Positions 50,285 through 62,890 of a DNA stretch of 64,000 bases are shown here, in pieces (position 1 is the first letter of the stretch; each line of letters begins with the position of its first letter). The position numbers and the translations under genes were made by a program. The stretch comes from DATCJA01 sp963734635 (lineage in GTDB: Bacteria; Acidobacteriota; Vicinamibacteria; Vicinamibacterales; UBA2999), in NCBI GenBank assembly GCA_963734635.1, contig CAVTIA010000002.1, forward strand, positions 434,001 to 498,000, in the 5' to 3' direction. The notes beneath the pieces were generated by a model, which worked only from the letters and a program-made list of their open reading frames with translations, was not told the DNA's origin and ran no database searches.

Positions 50285-50599
50285 GTGTACGCGATTATTC
50301 AGGCCCGCGGTCATCAGGTCAGAGTCACACCCGGCGCCGTCGTCGAAATCGACGGTAAGCCCGGTGAACGCGGATCGGAAGTGACGTTCGATCAGGTGTT
50401 GCTGGTCGAAAAAGATGCCGGCGACATCGTGGCTGGTGCGCCGTACGTGGCCAACGCCCGCGTGGTGGGTGTCGTGGACGGTGAGGCGCGCGGTCCGAAA
50501 CTGCGTGTGTTCAAGAAGAAGCGGCGCAAGGGCTTTCGCAAGACGCGGGGACACCGGAGTGTCTTTACCCGGGTGCGCATTACGGACATTCAAGTCTAG
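50285..50599 (+). CDS. rplU: 50S ribosomal protein L21
   Basis: 104 aa, start GTG 50285 after GAGGAA. YAIIQARGHQVRVTPG, DQVLLVEKDAG and the C-terminal FKKKRRKGFRKTRGHR and TRVRITDI match L21. It binds 23S rRNA and is paired with rpmA 23 bp downstream, the conserved rplU-rpmA-obg order. The 70-bp leader between the upstream terminator and the start holds no obvious regulator structure. Confidence 0.95.
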   Translation: MYAIIQARGHQVRVTPGAVVEIDGKPGERGSEVTFDQVLLVEKDAGDIVAGAPYVANARVVGVVDGEARGPKLRVFKKKRRKGFRKTRGHRSVFTRVRITDIQV

Positions 50600-50622
50600 G
50601 CTTTGCGCCAATAGGAAACATC

Positions 50623-50880
50623 ATGGCTCATAAGAAGGGACAGGGCAGCTCACGCAACGGCCGCGACAGCAACGCTCAGCGGCTGGGCGTCAAGCGGCAC
50701 GACGGCAATCTCGTCACGGGCGGATCGATCCTCGTACGACAAAAGGGACGACGCTTCGAGCCTGGTCTCAACGTCGGGCTCGGCAAGGACCACACGCTGT
50801 TCGCCAAGGTCAGCGGCAAGGTGCGTTTCGAGGATCACGGCCAGCACGGCCGTCGCATTTCGGTTCTTCCAGTTGAATAA
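50623..50880 (+). CDS. rpmA: 50S ribosomal protein L27
   Basis: 85 aa. MAHKKGQGSSRNGRDSNAQRLGVK at the start (in parts) and GSILVRQKGRRFEPGLNVGLGKD are diagnostic of L27, which reaches the peptidyl transferase centre. The N-terminus starts directly with AHKKG, so no cleavable leader of the Firmicutes kind. It ends eight bases before a short-word array. Confidence 0.96.
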   Translation: MAHKKGQGSSRNGRDSNAQRLGVKRHDGNLVTGGSILVRQKGRRFEPGLNVGLGKDHTLFAKVSGKVRFEDHGQHGRRISVLPVE

Positions 50881-50887
50881 CTGGCTA

Positions 50888-50974
50888 TCGGCTTTAGGCG
50901 TTAGGCTCTTGGCCTGACGCCTAGCTCGCTCCGCCCTGGAGCCCAAAGCCGAGAGCCCAAGGCCCAAAGCCCAC
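50888..50974. repeat. Short-word array, words GGCTTTAGGC / GCCCAAAGCC
   Basis: GGCTTTAGGCGTTAGGC and GGCCTGACGCCTA on the left face GAGCCCAAAGCC, GAGCCCAAGG and CCCAAAGCCC on the right, an inverted layout. It fills the gap between rpmA and obg. Confidence 0.7.
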
Positions 50975-50991
50975 ACCGTATACTGATCTCG

Positions 50992-52089
50992 ATGTTCGTC
51001 GACGAGGTGGACATCCGCGTAATCGCCGGTGATGGCGGACGTGGGTGCGTCAGCTTTCGGCGCGAGAAGTTTGTGCCGCGCGGCGGGCCCAACGGCGGCG
51101 ACGGCGGCAACGGGGGCTCCGTCTACGTCGTTGCGTCTCCGCGCAAGAACACACTGGTCGACTTCCGCTATCACCCGGAGTTCGAAGCCAGACGAGGCCG
51201 GCACGGACAAGGCTCGAACAAGACGGGACAGACTTCCGAAGACCTCGAGATCGAGGTTCCGATCGGCACGCTGGTATTCGAAAAATCTGCCGGCGCCGAC
51301 AGCGCAGGCGACGACCTGCGGCTTTTCGCGGACCTTACCGAAGACGGTCAACGCGTGCTGGTCGCCAAGGGGGGTCATGGCGGACGTGGCAACGCGCGTT
51401 TCGTATCGTCGACCAACCGTGCCCCACGCCGATCCGAACCCGGAGAAGAGGGCGAAGAACGTTACCTGCGCCTCCAGCTGAAACTCCTCGCCGACGTCGG
51501 CCTCGTGGGTTTTCCGAATGTCGGCAAGTCAACGCTCATCGCCCGGATATCGGCTGCGCGTCCGAAGATCGCCGACTACCCGTTCACGACGCTCACACCG
51601 AATCTCGGCGTCGTCTCGCTCGGAGATGATCGCAGTTTTGTGGTGGCCGACGTGCCGGGCCTCATCGAGGGTGCGCACGGCGGGCAGGGCCTTGGCGATC
51701 GCTTTCTGCGACACATCGAGCGCACGAAGGTGCTGATTCACGTTGTGGACGTGTCCGGTGCATCCGGCCGGGATCCGGTGAACGACTTCAAGGTCATCGT
51801 CAAAGAGCTGCAGCTGTTCGATCCGGCAGTGGCGTCGAAACCACAAATCGTAGCTGCCAACAAGATCGACGCGCTGGACGATCGATCACGGCTCGAGCGA
51901 CTCGAGCGGTACGTCGCGCGTCAGAAGCTTCCGCTCTTCCGGATCTCGGGCGTCACGGGTGAGGGTGTCGATCAGCTGCTTGCAACCACATGGCGACAGC
52001 TCGGCACGGCGCAATCGGCGGCGGCTTCAAGCCAATCCGGCTCCCCGCCCCGGCGCGACCACGAGGAACTGCCGTCCCGCCGCGCATGA
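50992..52089 (+). CDS. obg: Obg-family GTPase
   Basis: 365 aa. The Gly-rich Obg domain (residues 1-158: FVDEVDIRVIAGDGGRGCVSFRREK and GGDGGNGGSVY) precedes a G domain with GFPNVGKSTLI (G1), FTTLTPNLGVV (G2), DVPGLIEGA (G3) and ANKID (G4). It takes part in ribosome assembly and stress control. The C-terminal 25 residues are Ser/Arg-rich. nadD begins inside the stop codon (ATGA), so the genes are coupled. Confidence 0.95.
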   Translation: MFVDEVDIRVIAGDGGRGCVSFRREKFVPRGGPNGGDGGNGGSVYVVASPRKNTLVDFRYHPEFEARRGRHGQGSNKTGQTSEDLEIEVPIGTLVFEKSAGADSAGDDLRLFADLTEDGQRVLVAKGGHGGRGNARFVSSTNRAPRRSEPGEEGEERYLRLQLKLLADVGLVGFPNVGKSTLIARISAARPKIADYPFTTLTPNLGVVSLGDDRSFVVADVPGLIEGAHGGQGLGDRFLRHIERTKVLIHVVDVSGASGRDPVNDFKVIVKELQLFDPAVASKPQIVAANKIDALDDRSRLERLERYVARQKLPLFRISGVTGEGVDQLLATTWRQLGTAQSAAASSQSGSPPRRDHEELPSRRA

Positions 52090-52769
52090 CCCGTCTCGGT
52101 GTGCTCGGCGGTACCTTCGACCCTGTTCACTTCGGTCATCTCGACGCAGTGGATGCGGCACGCGCGGCGCTGGCGTTGACCGACATCCTGTTCGTCCCTT
52201 CCCACGATCCACCGCACCGCTCGATCGATCCGCACGCGAGCCCTTTTCACCGGTTTGCGATGGTGGCGCTCGCCGCGAACACCTGTCCGTCGTACCGCGT
52301 CTCCGATCTGGAATTGCTGCGGCAAGGCAACTCCTATACAGCGGACACGCTTCGGAGTCTGCACGCCGTCGGATGCGAGGCGTCGCAACTTTTTTTCATT
52401 CTCGGGGCTGACGCGTTTGCAGAAATTGCCACATGGCACGAATTTCCTGGCGTCCTCGACCTTGCGAATTTCGCGGTCGTGGCGCGGCCAGGAACGACAA
52501 TCGACCATGCGCTGGCGCGCACTCCGGAACTGCGTACGCGCACGCGCCCACCCGCGTCTCACGTCGCGGAGCGCGGCTCGACCGGCCTGTTTCTCGTTGA
52601 AGCACACACGCGCGACATTTCATCGACACTGATCCGACAACGGCTCGCCGCGCGAGAGTCGATTGACGATCTTGTGCCCTCGGCGGTGGCCCGGCACATT
52701 GCCGCACATCATTTGTATCAGGTGGAAGACGACTTGCATGGCACTCACACGAACCACCACGGTGCGTAA
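52086..52769 (+). CDS. nadD: Nicotinate-nucleotide adenylyltransferase
   Basis: 227 aa nucleotidyltransferase that makes deamido-NAD from nicotinate mononucleotide and ATP. GVLGGTFDPVHFGHL carries the HxGH motif; DILFVPSHDPPHR, FILGADAFAEIATWHEF and the ISSTLIRQRL motif (ISSTxxR) are present. It overlaps obg and rsfS. The extra C-terminal 15 residues (VEDDLHGTHTNHHGA) come from the overlap with rsfS. Confidence 0.93.
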   Translation: MTRLGVLGGTFDPVHFGHLDAVDAARAALALTDILFVPSHDPPHRSIDPHASPFHRFAMVALAANTCPSYRVSDLELLRQGNSYTADTLRSLHAVGCEASQLFFILGADAFAEIATWHEFPGVLDLANFAVVARPGTTIDHALARTPELRTRTRPPASHVAERGSTGLFLVEAHTRDISSTLIRQRLAARESIDDLVPSAVARHIAAHHLYQVEDDLHGTHTNHHGA

Positions 52770-53160
52770 ACCGGTCGGCGCAAAGAAGCGCGCCGTGAGC
52801 AGAGCCGCACGGCTCCCGAAGGAAGTCACAGGAGCGGTCCACGCCGCACAGAGCAAGAAGGCATCCGACGTCGTAGTCCTGGACCTCCGCAAAGCAGGTG
52901 GATTCACCGACTACTTCGTGATCTGCACGGGCGGCAGCGGACGTCAGATCCAGGCCATTGCCGACGCCGTGAAGGAAACGCTGAAGAAGGACTTTGGCGA
53001 GCGGCCCGTACTCGCCGAAGGGATCGAAAGGTCGGAATGGATTCTGCTCGACTACTTCGATTTCGTCGTGCACATCTTCAGCGTCGACTGCCGCGCCTTT
53101 TACGGGCTGGAGCGGCTGTGGGGCAACGCCGAGCGGCACGAGTTTGCCGCGCCGGCCTAG
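52738..53160 (+). CDS. rsfS: Ribosomal silencing factor RsfS
   Basis: 140 aa, ATG 52738 inside nadD. A basic N-terminal tail of about 25 residues is followed by the Iojap/RsfS domain: KASDVVVLDLRKAGGFTDYFVICTGGS (in parts), ERPVLAEGIERSEWILLDYFDFVVHIF and FYGLERLWGNA. It binds L14 and blocks subunit joining in starved cells. It follows nadD as in many bacteria. Confidence 0.93.
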   Translation: MALTRTTTVRKPVGAKKRAVSRAARLPKEVTGAVHAAQSKKASDVVVLDLRKAGGFTDYFVICTGGSGRQIQAIADAVKETLKKDFGERPVLAEGIERSEWILLDYFDFVVHIFSVDCRAFYGLERLWGNAERHEFAAPA

Positions 53161-53910
53161 ACGCCCTCCTCGCGATTACGCTCGCTCCGCGCTGCGCTGC
53201 GTGCGCAGCAGTGCTCTCTGCACCACTCGATGGTCCCGTCTGTGCCTCGTGTTGGAGCGGCGTCGTACCGCTGATTCCGCCCTTCTGCCGCACGTGCGGC
53301 GACCCGCTGCCGTCGTGGCGCGTCATCAGCACCGCGCTCGAAAAGTGCCCGCGTTGCCGCCGTGGCGGCTACTTGTTCAGCGCTGCCCGCGCGGCCGGCA
53401 ACTACGAAGGGACACTGCGCGACATCCTTCACGCGTTCAAGTACGACAGCCGTCGCAGCCTGGCGCGTCCGCTTGGCATAATGCTGCGCACCGCAGGCGC
53501 CGAATCTGCTCGCCGACGCGCACTGTGCCGTGCCCGTGCCGCTCCATCCGTGGCGTCGATTGCGTCGTGGATTCAATCAGGCAGAAGTGCTTGCCGTGCA
53601 ACTCGGTCTGCCGATGACACGTGCGCTCTGGCGCAGACGCGCCACAGCGCCACAGACCGGACTTCACGCCGCGGCGCGCCGGCAAAACGTCAGCGGCGCG
53701 TTCACGCTGTCACCGTTCGGAACGGGGGAGTCGCGCCAAATCTGGCTCGCGGACCGAGTCGTCGTCCTCGTCGATGATGTGCGCACGACCGGCGCGACGC
53801 TGAATGCCTGCGCGGCCGTGCTCCTCGAGGCTGGAGCGCGTGAGGTGCGGGCACTGACCGTTGCCCGCGCGGCGCCGCCCGCGCCGCGTTCCTCAGGAGT
53901 GCATCAATGA
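53118..53910 (+). CDS. ComF-type phosphoribosyltransferase-like protein (one frameshift)
   Basis: About 260 aa. No good ATG was seen; GTG 53118 within rsfS fits the frame. The N-terminal zinc-binding region has CAACAAVL, CASCWSG, CRTCGDPL and CPRCRRGGYLFSAARA, then GTLRDILHAFKYDSRRSLARPLG. An extra T near 53505 shifts to VPVPLHPWRRLRRGFNQAEVLA and the PRPP loop VVVLVDDVRTTGATLNACAAVL. ComF acts in DNA uptake, which fits dprA here. It converges on tmk with 25 bp between ends. Confidence 0.8.
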
Positions 53911-53935
53911 TGCCGCCAAATGCGCCTGGAATCCG

Positions 53936-54536
53936 TCAGTTCGCGTCAACCTCGAGAGATTGCGCCACTGACGCGTACACATCGGCGGCGACGACGGTCA
54001 CGGTCGCGATCTGCGTCGAGGCGTACCCACCCTTCGCTCCTCGCCTGACGGAGATAGCTGTCGCGAACGCGGGCCAGCAGCGACAGGTCGCGCTCGTACC
54101 GGTCGCGGTCGCGCTGCTTCCGTCGGGCGGATACCTCCGGTGAAATGTCGAGCAGGACTGTCACGTCCGGTTGAGGAAGGTATTTCTGGATGCTTGTGAG
54201 CCATCCCGGCTCCAGGCCGTGCGCTTCGCCGTACGCGACACTGGAAGCGAGATAGCGATCGCAAATCAGGATCGTTCCCTGACTCCGGGCAGTGACAATC
54301 CGATCCCTCCATTCGTAGCGGTTCGCCACGTATAGAAGCTGCATGAGGTCTGGCGGGTAGTGACGGTCGCCCCGCAGCGCGCTCGCGATCTCGCCGCCAA
54401 TCGGCGTGTCGTAGTCCGGGAACGAGAGAAGCTTCACGTCGCGTCCCTGACCGACGAAGCGATCTCGCAAGAGCTCGGCCTGCGTTTGCTTGCCGCTCTG
54501 GTCGAGTCCCTCGAACGCGATCAGGAGACCTTTCAC
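53936..54536 (-). CDS. tmk: Thymidylate kinase (one frameshift)
   Basis: About 199 aa. P-loop IAFEGLDQSGKQTQAELL, the DRX motif region LICDRYLASSVAYGEAHGL and LID-like EVSARRKQRDRDRYE. One extra base near 54003 turns the normal end VTVVAADVYASVAQSLEVDAN into an Arg-rich tail; the correct stop is at 53936. It phosphorylates dTMP to dTDP. It starts two bases after lysA ends, so the two are co-transcribed. Confidence 0.9.
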
Positions 54537-54538
54537 TC

Positions 54539-55796
54539 TTAGACTTCCAGCGCCAGGACATCGTCAATGGTCTGGCGGCGCCGTATCAGCGTCCACTGCC
54601 CATCGTCAACGAGCACCTCGGCCGGCAGGAGGTGGCGGTTATAGTTCGACGCCATCACTGACCCGTAGGCGCCCGTGTCGAGAATCGCCACCAAATCGTC
54701 TACTTCGAGGGGCGGCAGCGCTCGATCACGGGCAAAGACATCGCTGCTCTCGCAGATTGGCCCGACGATGTCCCATGGAGCGGAAGGCGAGGGGCGAGGG
54801 CGCACCGGCACGATCTGGTGATAGGACCCATACAACGCGGGTCGAATGAGCTCGCCCATACCCGCGTCGAGCACGGCAAGCCGCCGGCCGTCTGGATAAC
54901 GCTTCGTATCGACGACGCGGGCGACCAGCGCGCCGGCATGGCCAACAACTGCGCGGCCCGGCTCGAGGAGCAGCGGCAGGCCCGTTCGACGGACTTCAGG
55001 AATCACTACCGCGGCATAATCGGCGGCGCTGATGATCGGGACGCCCCTCGTACGCGATTCCCAGGCCGCCTCCCACGTCCACGTGCTCCAGCGCGATCCC
55101 GTCGTCGCGAAGCTCCAGCGCGAGAGTCGCCAGGGCCCGCGCGGCCCGCTGCAACGGATCGACCGTCGTGATCTGCGATCCGATGTGTACATGGACTCCG
55201 ACGAACCGGAGACCGGGACGGCCGCGGCGCTCGCGGTAGATCGTCCGCGCGTCCTCGAGCGACACGCCGAACTTGTTGATCTTCAGGCCGGTTGAAATGT
55301 TCGGATGACTGCCAGCGTCGATATCCGGATTGACGCGCAGCGCCACTCGCGCCTCGCGCCCCTGCGACTCGGCGAGCGCCGCAATGCGATCGAGCTCACC
55401 GCCCGATTCGGCGTTAATCGCGCCGACGCCAATGGCGATCGCGCGCTCCAGCTCGGCGCGCGTCTTGCCGACTCCGGTGAACACGATGTCGGCTGGTGTA
55501 CATCCCGCGCAGAGTGCGACCGCGATCTCGCCGCCGGAGTTTGCGTCGAATGCACTGCCGATCGACCTGAGCAGGCGGACGATCGCGAGCGTCGAATTCG
55601 CTTTCAGTGCGTAATGAATGCGGTGCGGATGCGCCGCGAACGCCTCATCAATGGCGCGATAGCCGTGGCGAATGGCTCGAGCGCTGTAGACGTAGACGGG
55701 CGTATCGACGCGCTCAACGATCGATTCGAGGCCTACGCCGTCGCACACAAGACCCGTATCGGTGTGCGTGAACGATTGGTACACGAACGTCGGCAT
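54539..55796 (-). CDS. lysA: Diaminopimelate decarboxylase (one frameshift)
   Basis: About 419 aa, PLP enzyme of lysine synthesis. ATG 55796 gives MPTFVYQSFTH. Motifs are PVYVYSARAI, HYALKANSTLAIV (PLP Lys), GAINAESGGELDRI, RVNPDIDAGSHPNISTGLKINKFG, HVHIGSQI and HVDVGGGLGIAYEG. One extra C in the C run at 55044-55047 breaks the frame; GVPIISAADYA, LEPGRAVVGHAGAL, DAGMGELIRPALYGSYH and CESSDVFARDR follow in the next frame. It is upstream of tmk. Confidence 0.9.
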
Positions 55797-55867
55797 GTTA
55801 TCATGCGCGCATTGATGGCTCACCGCGCACGTGTGCGCGTCGCGCCTGCAATGCCTGCTGCGCGAGC

Positions 55868-56218
55868 ATGAATCTGACCACCGATCGCTCGCAAGGCGTT
55901 TCCATCGTCCGCGTCAACGAGACGCGTCTGCTGTATCCACTCCTGTCAGAGTTCGCAACCACGATTTCTGCGCTGATCGGCTCGGGCGAGTACCGGTTGC
56001 TGCTGGATCTTTCGAGCGTCACCTACGTCGACAGCGCCACGATCGGATGTCTGATGGATCTCTATCGGCAGGCGGCCGCGGCAGGCGGCAGCCTCAAGCT
56101 CGCGGGCGTCCAGAAGCGCGTCGAGTCGATGCTGACGATGACCGGCGCGCAGGATGTGCTCGAGATACACGCCGACGAGCCATCGGCGATCAAGAGCTTC
56201 GGGTCGAACGGAAAATAG
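55868..56218 (+). CDS. STAS-domain anti-sigma factor antagonist
   Basis: 116 aa. A single STAS domain: LTTDRSQGVSIVRVNETRLLYP, YRLLLDLSSVTYVDSATIGCL (the conserved Ser phosphorylation site is in VDSATI) and LKLAGVQKRVESMLTMTG. Such proteins bind anti-sigma factors or partner kinases. No kinase is adjacent. It lies on the plus strand, ends 10 bp before the lpxC stop (convergent), and diverges from lysA. Confidence 0.85.
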   Translation: MNLTTDRSQGVSIVRVNETRLLYPLLSEFATTISALIGSGEYRLLLDLSSVTYVDSATIGCLMDLYRQAAAAGGSLKLAGVQKRVESMLTMTGAQDVLEIHADEPSAIKSFGSNGK

Positions 56219-56228
56219 AAAACGGCCC

Positions 56229-57143
56229 TCAGTTCACAGCGGACGCAGCGCTCTTTACAGATACGGCAGCCGCTGGGACAACCGACGGCTTTATCGGCGC
56301 TTCGACGAGCGTCCAGGCATCGACTTCGTCGAGCACGCGAGCAGCGAACTCCGTGTGCAAGGCGTGCCCCCCGCGATGGGCGACGAGATGCCCGATGATC
56401 GGGTGACCCACGAGCGCCATATCGCCAATAACGTCCAGAATCTTGTGACGAACGAACTCGTCGTCGAATCTCAAGGCGTTATTCAGGACACCCGTATCGC
56501 CGATCACAATCGCGTTTTCGAGCGAGCCGCCAAGCGCGAGTCCCTGCTGGCGCATCATCTCGACTTCTTCGAGAAACCCGAACGTCCGCGCGGGTGCGAT
56601 TTCGTCGACGAACGATTCCTCCGTCAGGCGGACCGTTCGAGACTGGTGTCGCAGCAGCGGGTGATCGAACGCGATGCTGTATGTAATCTTGAAGTGGTCG
56701 GACGGATACAGCGCGATCCGCTTGTCGCCGCGCGACAGCGAAATCGGTCGGATGATCTTCATGTAGCGCCGCGGCGCCGTGAGCTGCTTCAGACCCGCTT
56801 CCTGAATCAGGTAGATGAACGGGGCAGCGCTGCCGTCCATGATGGGGACTTCCGGGGAATTCAGCTCGACGATCACGTTGTCGACGCCCAGGCTGACGAA
56901 GGCCGCCAGCAGGTGTTCAACGGTATCGACGCGGACAGCGTCGCGGCTCAGGCCGGTGGCGTGATTGATGCCGCCGACGTGCCTGACCGTTGCCGGAACC
57001 TCGAGGCCACCGAGATCGAACCGGCGGAATCGAATACCCGTGTCAACGGGAGCAGGCTTGAGGGAAAGGGTGACTTTGTTGCCTGAGTGAAGGCCGATCC
57101 CCACGCAGGTGATCGATCGGCGAAGTGTCCGTTGTGCGTGCAT
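56229..57143 (-). CDS. lpxC: UDP-3-O-acyl-N-acetylglucosamine deacetylase
   Basis: 304 aa zinc enzyme, the first committed step of lipid A synthesis. GIGLHSGNKVTLSLKPAP, TVEHLLAAFVSLGVDNV (zinc His, about H77), PIMDGSAAPFIYLIQEAG and HKILDVIGDMALVGHPIIGHLVAHRGGH (in parts) with the remaining zinc ligands are present. It shows that the organism makes lipopolysaccharide-type outer membrane. The 200 bp upstream contain a small TTGTTGC dyad; no promoter is clear. Confidence 0.96.
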   Translation of the reverse strand: MHAQRTLRRSITCVGIGLHSGNKVTLSLKPAPVDTGIRFRRFDLGGLEVPATVRHVGGINHATGLSRDAVRVDTVEHLLAAFVSLGVDNVIVELNSPEVPIMDGSAAPFIYLIQEAGLKQLTAPRRYMKIIRPISLSRGDKRIALYPSDHFKITYSIAFDHPLLRHQSRTVRLTEESFVDEIAPARTFGFLEEVEMMRQQGLALGGSLENAIVIGDTGVLNNALRFDDEFVRHKILDVIGDMALVGHPIIGHLVAHRGGHALHTEFAARVLDEVDAWTLVEAPIKPSVVPAAAVSVKSAASAVN

Positions 57144-57345
57144 CAGGCTCCCTGGCCGTAGTTGAGGGGCTTAGTCCAGGAAGCAAGCGGAGTGCCGAGC
57201 TCTGCAATTGTTCTGGGATTCCCTAACTGCTTGCCTGTGAGTCTGTTGCGGGGTGACAGCACGAAAGTCATCGATTTCGTGCTACGCGGTGTTGCATCTT
57301 CGCAACAACATCCATCGGAGTGTTGTGGCGAATTTACCACACCTC

Positions 57346-60276
<2,931 letters not shown>

Positions 60277-60317
60277 ACCCACTGCCAGGAATTCCGTGGT
60301 TACCCGAAACCCCCATT

Positions 60318-61802
60318 CTAGCGCAGACGCGAATGGCGATACCCGTAAAGCCCGTAGACAAGGGCTCCGAGGATGAGCCACACGATGAAACGCTCCCATG
60401 CCTGGCGTGGCAGGCCGACCATCACGAACAGGCACGCAGCAATCCCGAGGGGCGCGACGACCCACACGTAGGGCACACGGAATGGCCGCGGGCGTTCCGG
60501 TTCGGTGACCCGAAGTACGAGCACACCGGCGCACACAAGGGCGAACGCGAACAGCGTCCCGATGTTCGTAAGATCGTAGGTTTCGGCGGCATCCCCAAGC
60601 AGCGATGCCACCGCCACGACGACTCCTGTCAGGAGCGTCGTCGTGTAGGGAATGCGCGTTTTACGATCCACGCGCGCCGCCCATGCGGGCAAGAGCCCGT
60701 CGCGCGCCATCGCAAAGAAGATGCGCGGCTGACCGTACTGAAACACCAGGAGCACCGCTGACATGGAAACCACCGCGCCCAGCGCGACCAGCCAGCCAAC
60801 GCCGGCGTATCCCGCCAATTCGAGCGCGCGGGCCAGCGGGTCGGCGACCGCGAGTTGATCGTACCGAACCATGCCTGTCAGCACGGCGCCCACGATGACA
60901 TAGATGACCGTGCACACCGCCAGGCCGCCGAGAATCCCGATCGGGAGGTTACGCTGCGGATTGCGCGTCTCTTCGGCAGCTGTCGACACCGCATCGAAGC
61001 CGATGTACGCAAAGAACACGATTGCCGCGCCCTGGTGGATGCCGGTAAAGCCGTTCGGCGCAAACGGTGCGTAGTTCGACGCGTCGATGTTCATCAATCC
61101 CACGGCGACGAAGAGTCCCAATGCGAGCAGCTTGACGACCACCATCACGTTGTTGGCCGTCGAGCTCTCGCGGGCCCCGCGCAGCAGGAGCCATGTGATG
61201 AACATGACAATTGCGAAGGCAGGCACGTTCACGAGCAACGGCACGCCCGCAATACGAGGCGCCGTCTCGAGCAGTGCCTGAACGTCGGAATTCGAACTCA
61301 GTAACGCGGTGCGATACCCGGTGGTCAACCAGGCGGGGAGATCGATCCCCACACCGCGCGTCAACGTGGTGAAGTAGTCGCCCCAGGAGATCGCTACCGC
61401 GACGTTCCCGACCGCATATTCGAGAATGAGATCCCATCCGATGATCCAGGCCACCACCTCGCCGAGCGTCGCATAGGCGTAGGCGTAAGCGCTACCGGCC
61501 TGCGGGATCATCGCGGCGAGCTCCGCATAACAGAGGGCCGCCAGCGCGCAGGCGGCGCCAAGCAGCAGGAAAGAAAGAATGAGCGCCGGGCCGGCGCCGT
61601 ATCGAATGACCTCACCATTGGGTCCCGTCTGGCCCGCGGCCGCTGTCCCTATGGCGCCGAAAATGCCAGCACCAATGACGGCGCCGATCGCAAGCATGAC
61701 CAGATCGCCAGCGCCAAACACGCGTCGCAGGGAGCACGCCTCGTCGCCGGGTGGCTGCAACTCGGAGATTGGCTTGCGTGCGAACAGATGCGGCACGGGC
61801 AC
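60318..61802 (-). CDS. APC-family cationic amino acid transporter-like permease
   Basis: 494 aa with about 12-13 membrane segments. LRRVFGAGDLVMLAIGAVIGAGIFGAIGTAAAG is the first APC helix pair (in parts); AYAYATLGEVVAWIIGWDLILEY, GFDAVSTAAEETRNPQRNLPIGI and YGQPRIFFAMARDGLLP follow, as in cationic amino acid transporters (YfnA/CAT type). It ends 42 bp from uvrA. It differs strongly from the 32-kb permease, so it is not a recent duplicate. Substrate unknown. Confidence 0.9.
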   Translation of the reverse strand: MPVPHLFARKPISELQPPGDEACSLRRVFGAGDLVMLAIGAVIGAGIFGAIGTAAAGQTGPNGEVIRYGAGPALILSFLLLGAACALAALCYAELAAMIPQAGSAYAYAYATLGEVVAWIIGWDLILEYAVGNVAVAISWGDYFTTLTRGVGIDLPAWLTTGYRTALLSSNSDVQALLETAPRIAGVPLLVNVPAFAIVMFITWLLLRGARESSTANNVMVVVKLLALGLFVAVGLMNIDASNYAPFAPNGFTGIHQGAAIVFFAYIGFDAVSTAAEETRNPQRNLPIGILGGLAVCTVIYVIVGAVLTGMVRYDQLAVADPLARALELAGYAGVGWLVALGAVVSMSAVLLVFQYGQPRIFFAMARDGLLPAWAARVDRKTRIPYTTTLLTGVVVAVASLLGDAAETYDLTNIGTLFAFALVCAGVLVLRVTEPERPRPFRVPYVWVVAPLGIAACLFVMVGLPRQAWERFIVWLILGALVYGLYGYRHSRLR

Positions 61803-61846
61803 GACTCTAAACCCTTCGCTCGTCGTAAGGTTCGTGCACTTCGTGC

Positions 61847-62821
61847 TTAGTCAAAGCGGTAGGCGGTTTCGTTCGAGGAGACGACCATCTCGCCGTTCGG
61901 TCCGAACGCGACGCCGACGAGCGCCGTTCCTGACACCACGAGCTCGGGCTTCGCTTCAAGGTCCCGAAACCGGTAAACACCGCTGCCCCCGGCGAGCGCA
62001 TCCACTACGTGAAGCGCGCCGTCCGGGGCAAACGCCAGACCCTGCGGCCTGCCGAGCGGGCACGGAAGCGGATGCACCTCTCCCTTGCGATCGATGCGGT
62101 AGATGTAGTCGTACGCGTTGAGCGTTGGCGCTGTGACGAACAGCTCCTGCTCGCTGCTCATTGCCAGGTGGAACGCGGCGACGCTGGCGGGAATCGTCGC
62201 AAACGCGGCAGGACGACTATCACGTACGCGAAATACGGTTCCCGATCGATCCCCCACGTACATCGATCCCTCGTCGTCGAACGCAATCCCGCACGCGACG
62301 CCCAGATCGCTCGCCACCTGCTCATGCGAACCGTCGTTCTTGATCCGGTAGACAGCGCCCTCGAAGCGGCTGGACACATAGAGGTCTCCATCCGGACCGA
62401 AGGCGAACGAAGTCGCGTTGACGATTCCCGATGAAAACGACTCGCGCGTGCCGCTGGCGGTCACGCGGAATATCGATACCGGGGCCTCCTGACCTCGCGG
62501 CCCGCTGTAGGTGACGAAAAGATTGCCTGCCCGGTCGAATACAGGGTTGTCGACCTGGTGCAGTCCAGTCGCCCAGCGGGTGCCAATCGTGACATAAGCG
62601 GTTTCGAGCGTCGCGCCCGGAACTTTCATCGCCGCGCGGCCCCCTTCCAGGTCCGCCGGAATGATGACCACGAGGCGGCTGGACGCTGCGAATGCCACTC
62701 GCGCAACGGTCTCGCCGAGCTGCACCGTCTTTACGTCGTCGACTGAAAACTCGGAACCGAGAATCGTGATCCGCCCACCCTCAACCGCACGAAGCGGGTG
62801 GACGGACGTGATGGCCGGCAC
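61847..62821 (-). CDS. IPT/TIG-domain plus SMP-30-like beta-propeller protein
   Basis: 324 aa. An N-terminal IPT/TIG domain (about residues 1-75: ITSVHPLRAVEGGRITILG, SVDDVKTVQLGE) is joined to a gluconolactonase/SMP-30-type propeller (FDRAGNLFVTYSGPRGQ, FGPDGDLYVSSRFEGAVYRI, FDDEGSMYVGDRSGTVFRV, FAPDGALHVVD, FGPNGEMVVSSNETAY). No signal peptide is seen at ATG 62821. The calcium site residues of true gluconolactonase cannot be verified, so activity is unknown. It starts 70 bp from the HNH gene. Confidence 0.75.
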   Translation of the reverse strand: MPAITSVHPLRAVEGGRITILGSEFSVDDVKTVQLGETVARVAFAASSRLVVIIPADLEGGRAAMKVPGATLETAYVTIGTRWATGLHQVDNPVFDRAGNLFVTYSGPRGQEAPVSIFRVTASGTRESFSSGIVNATSFAFGPDGDLYVSSRFEGAVYRIKNDGSHEQVASDLGVACGIAFDDEGSMYVGDRSGTVFRVRDSRPAAFATIPASVAAFHLAMSSEQELFVTAPTLNAYDYIYRIDRKGEVHPLPCPLGRPQGLAFAPDGALHVVDALAGGSGVYRFRDLEAKPELVVSGTALVGVAFGPNGEMVVSSNETAYRFD

Positions 62822-62890
62822 GGGAAGATCCTACTCTTTGCGTTCCCGCGGACCTGCAGGTTTTGATTGTGCGGGTGTCCCGCGGGGACG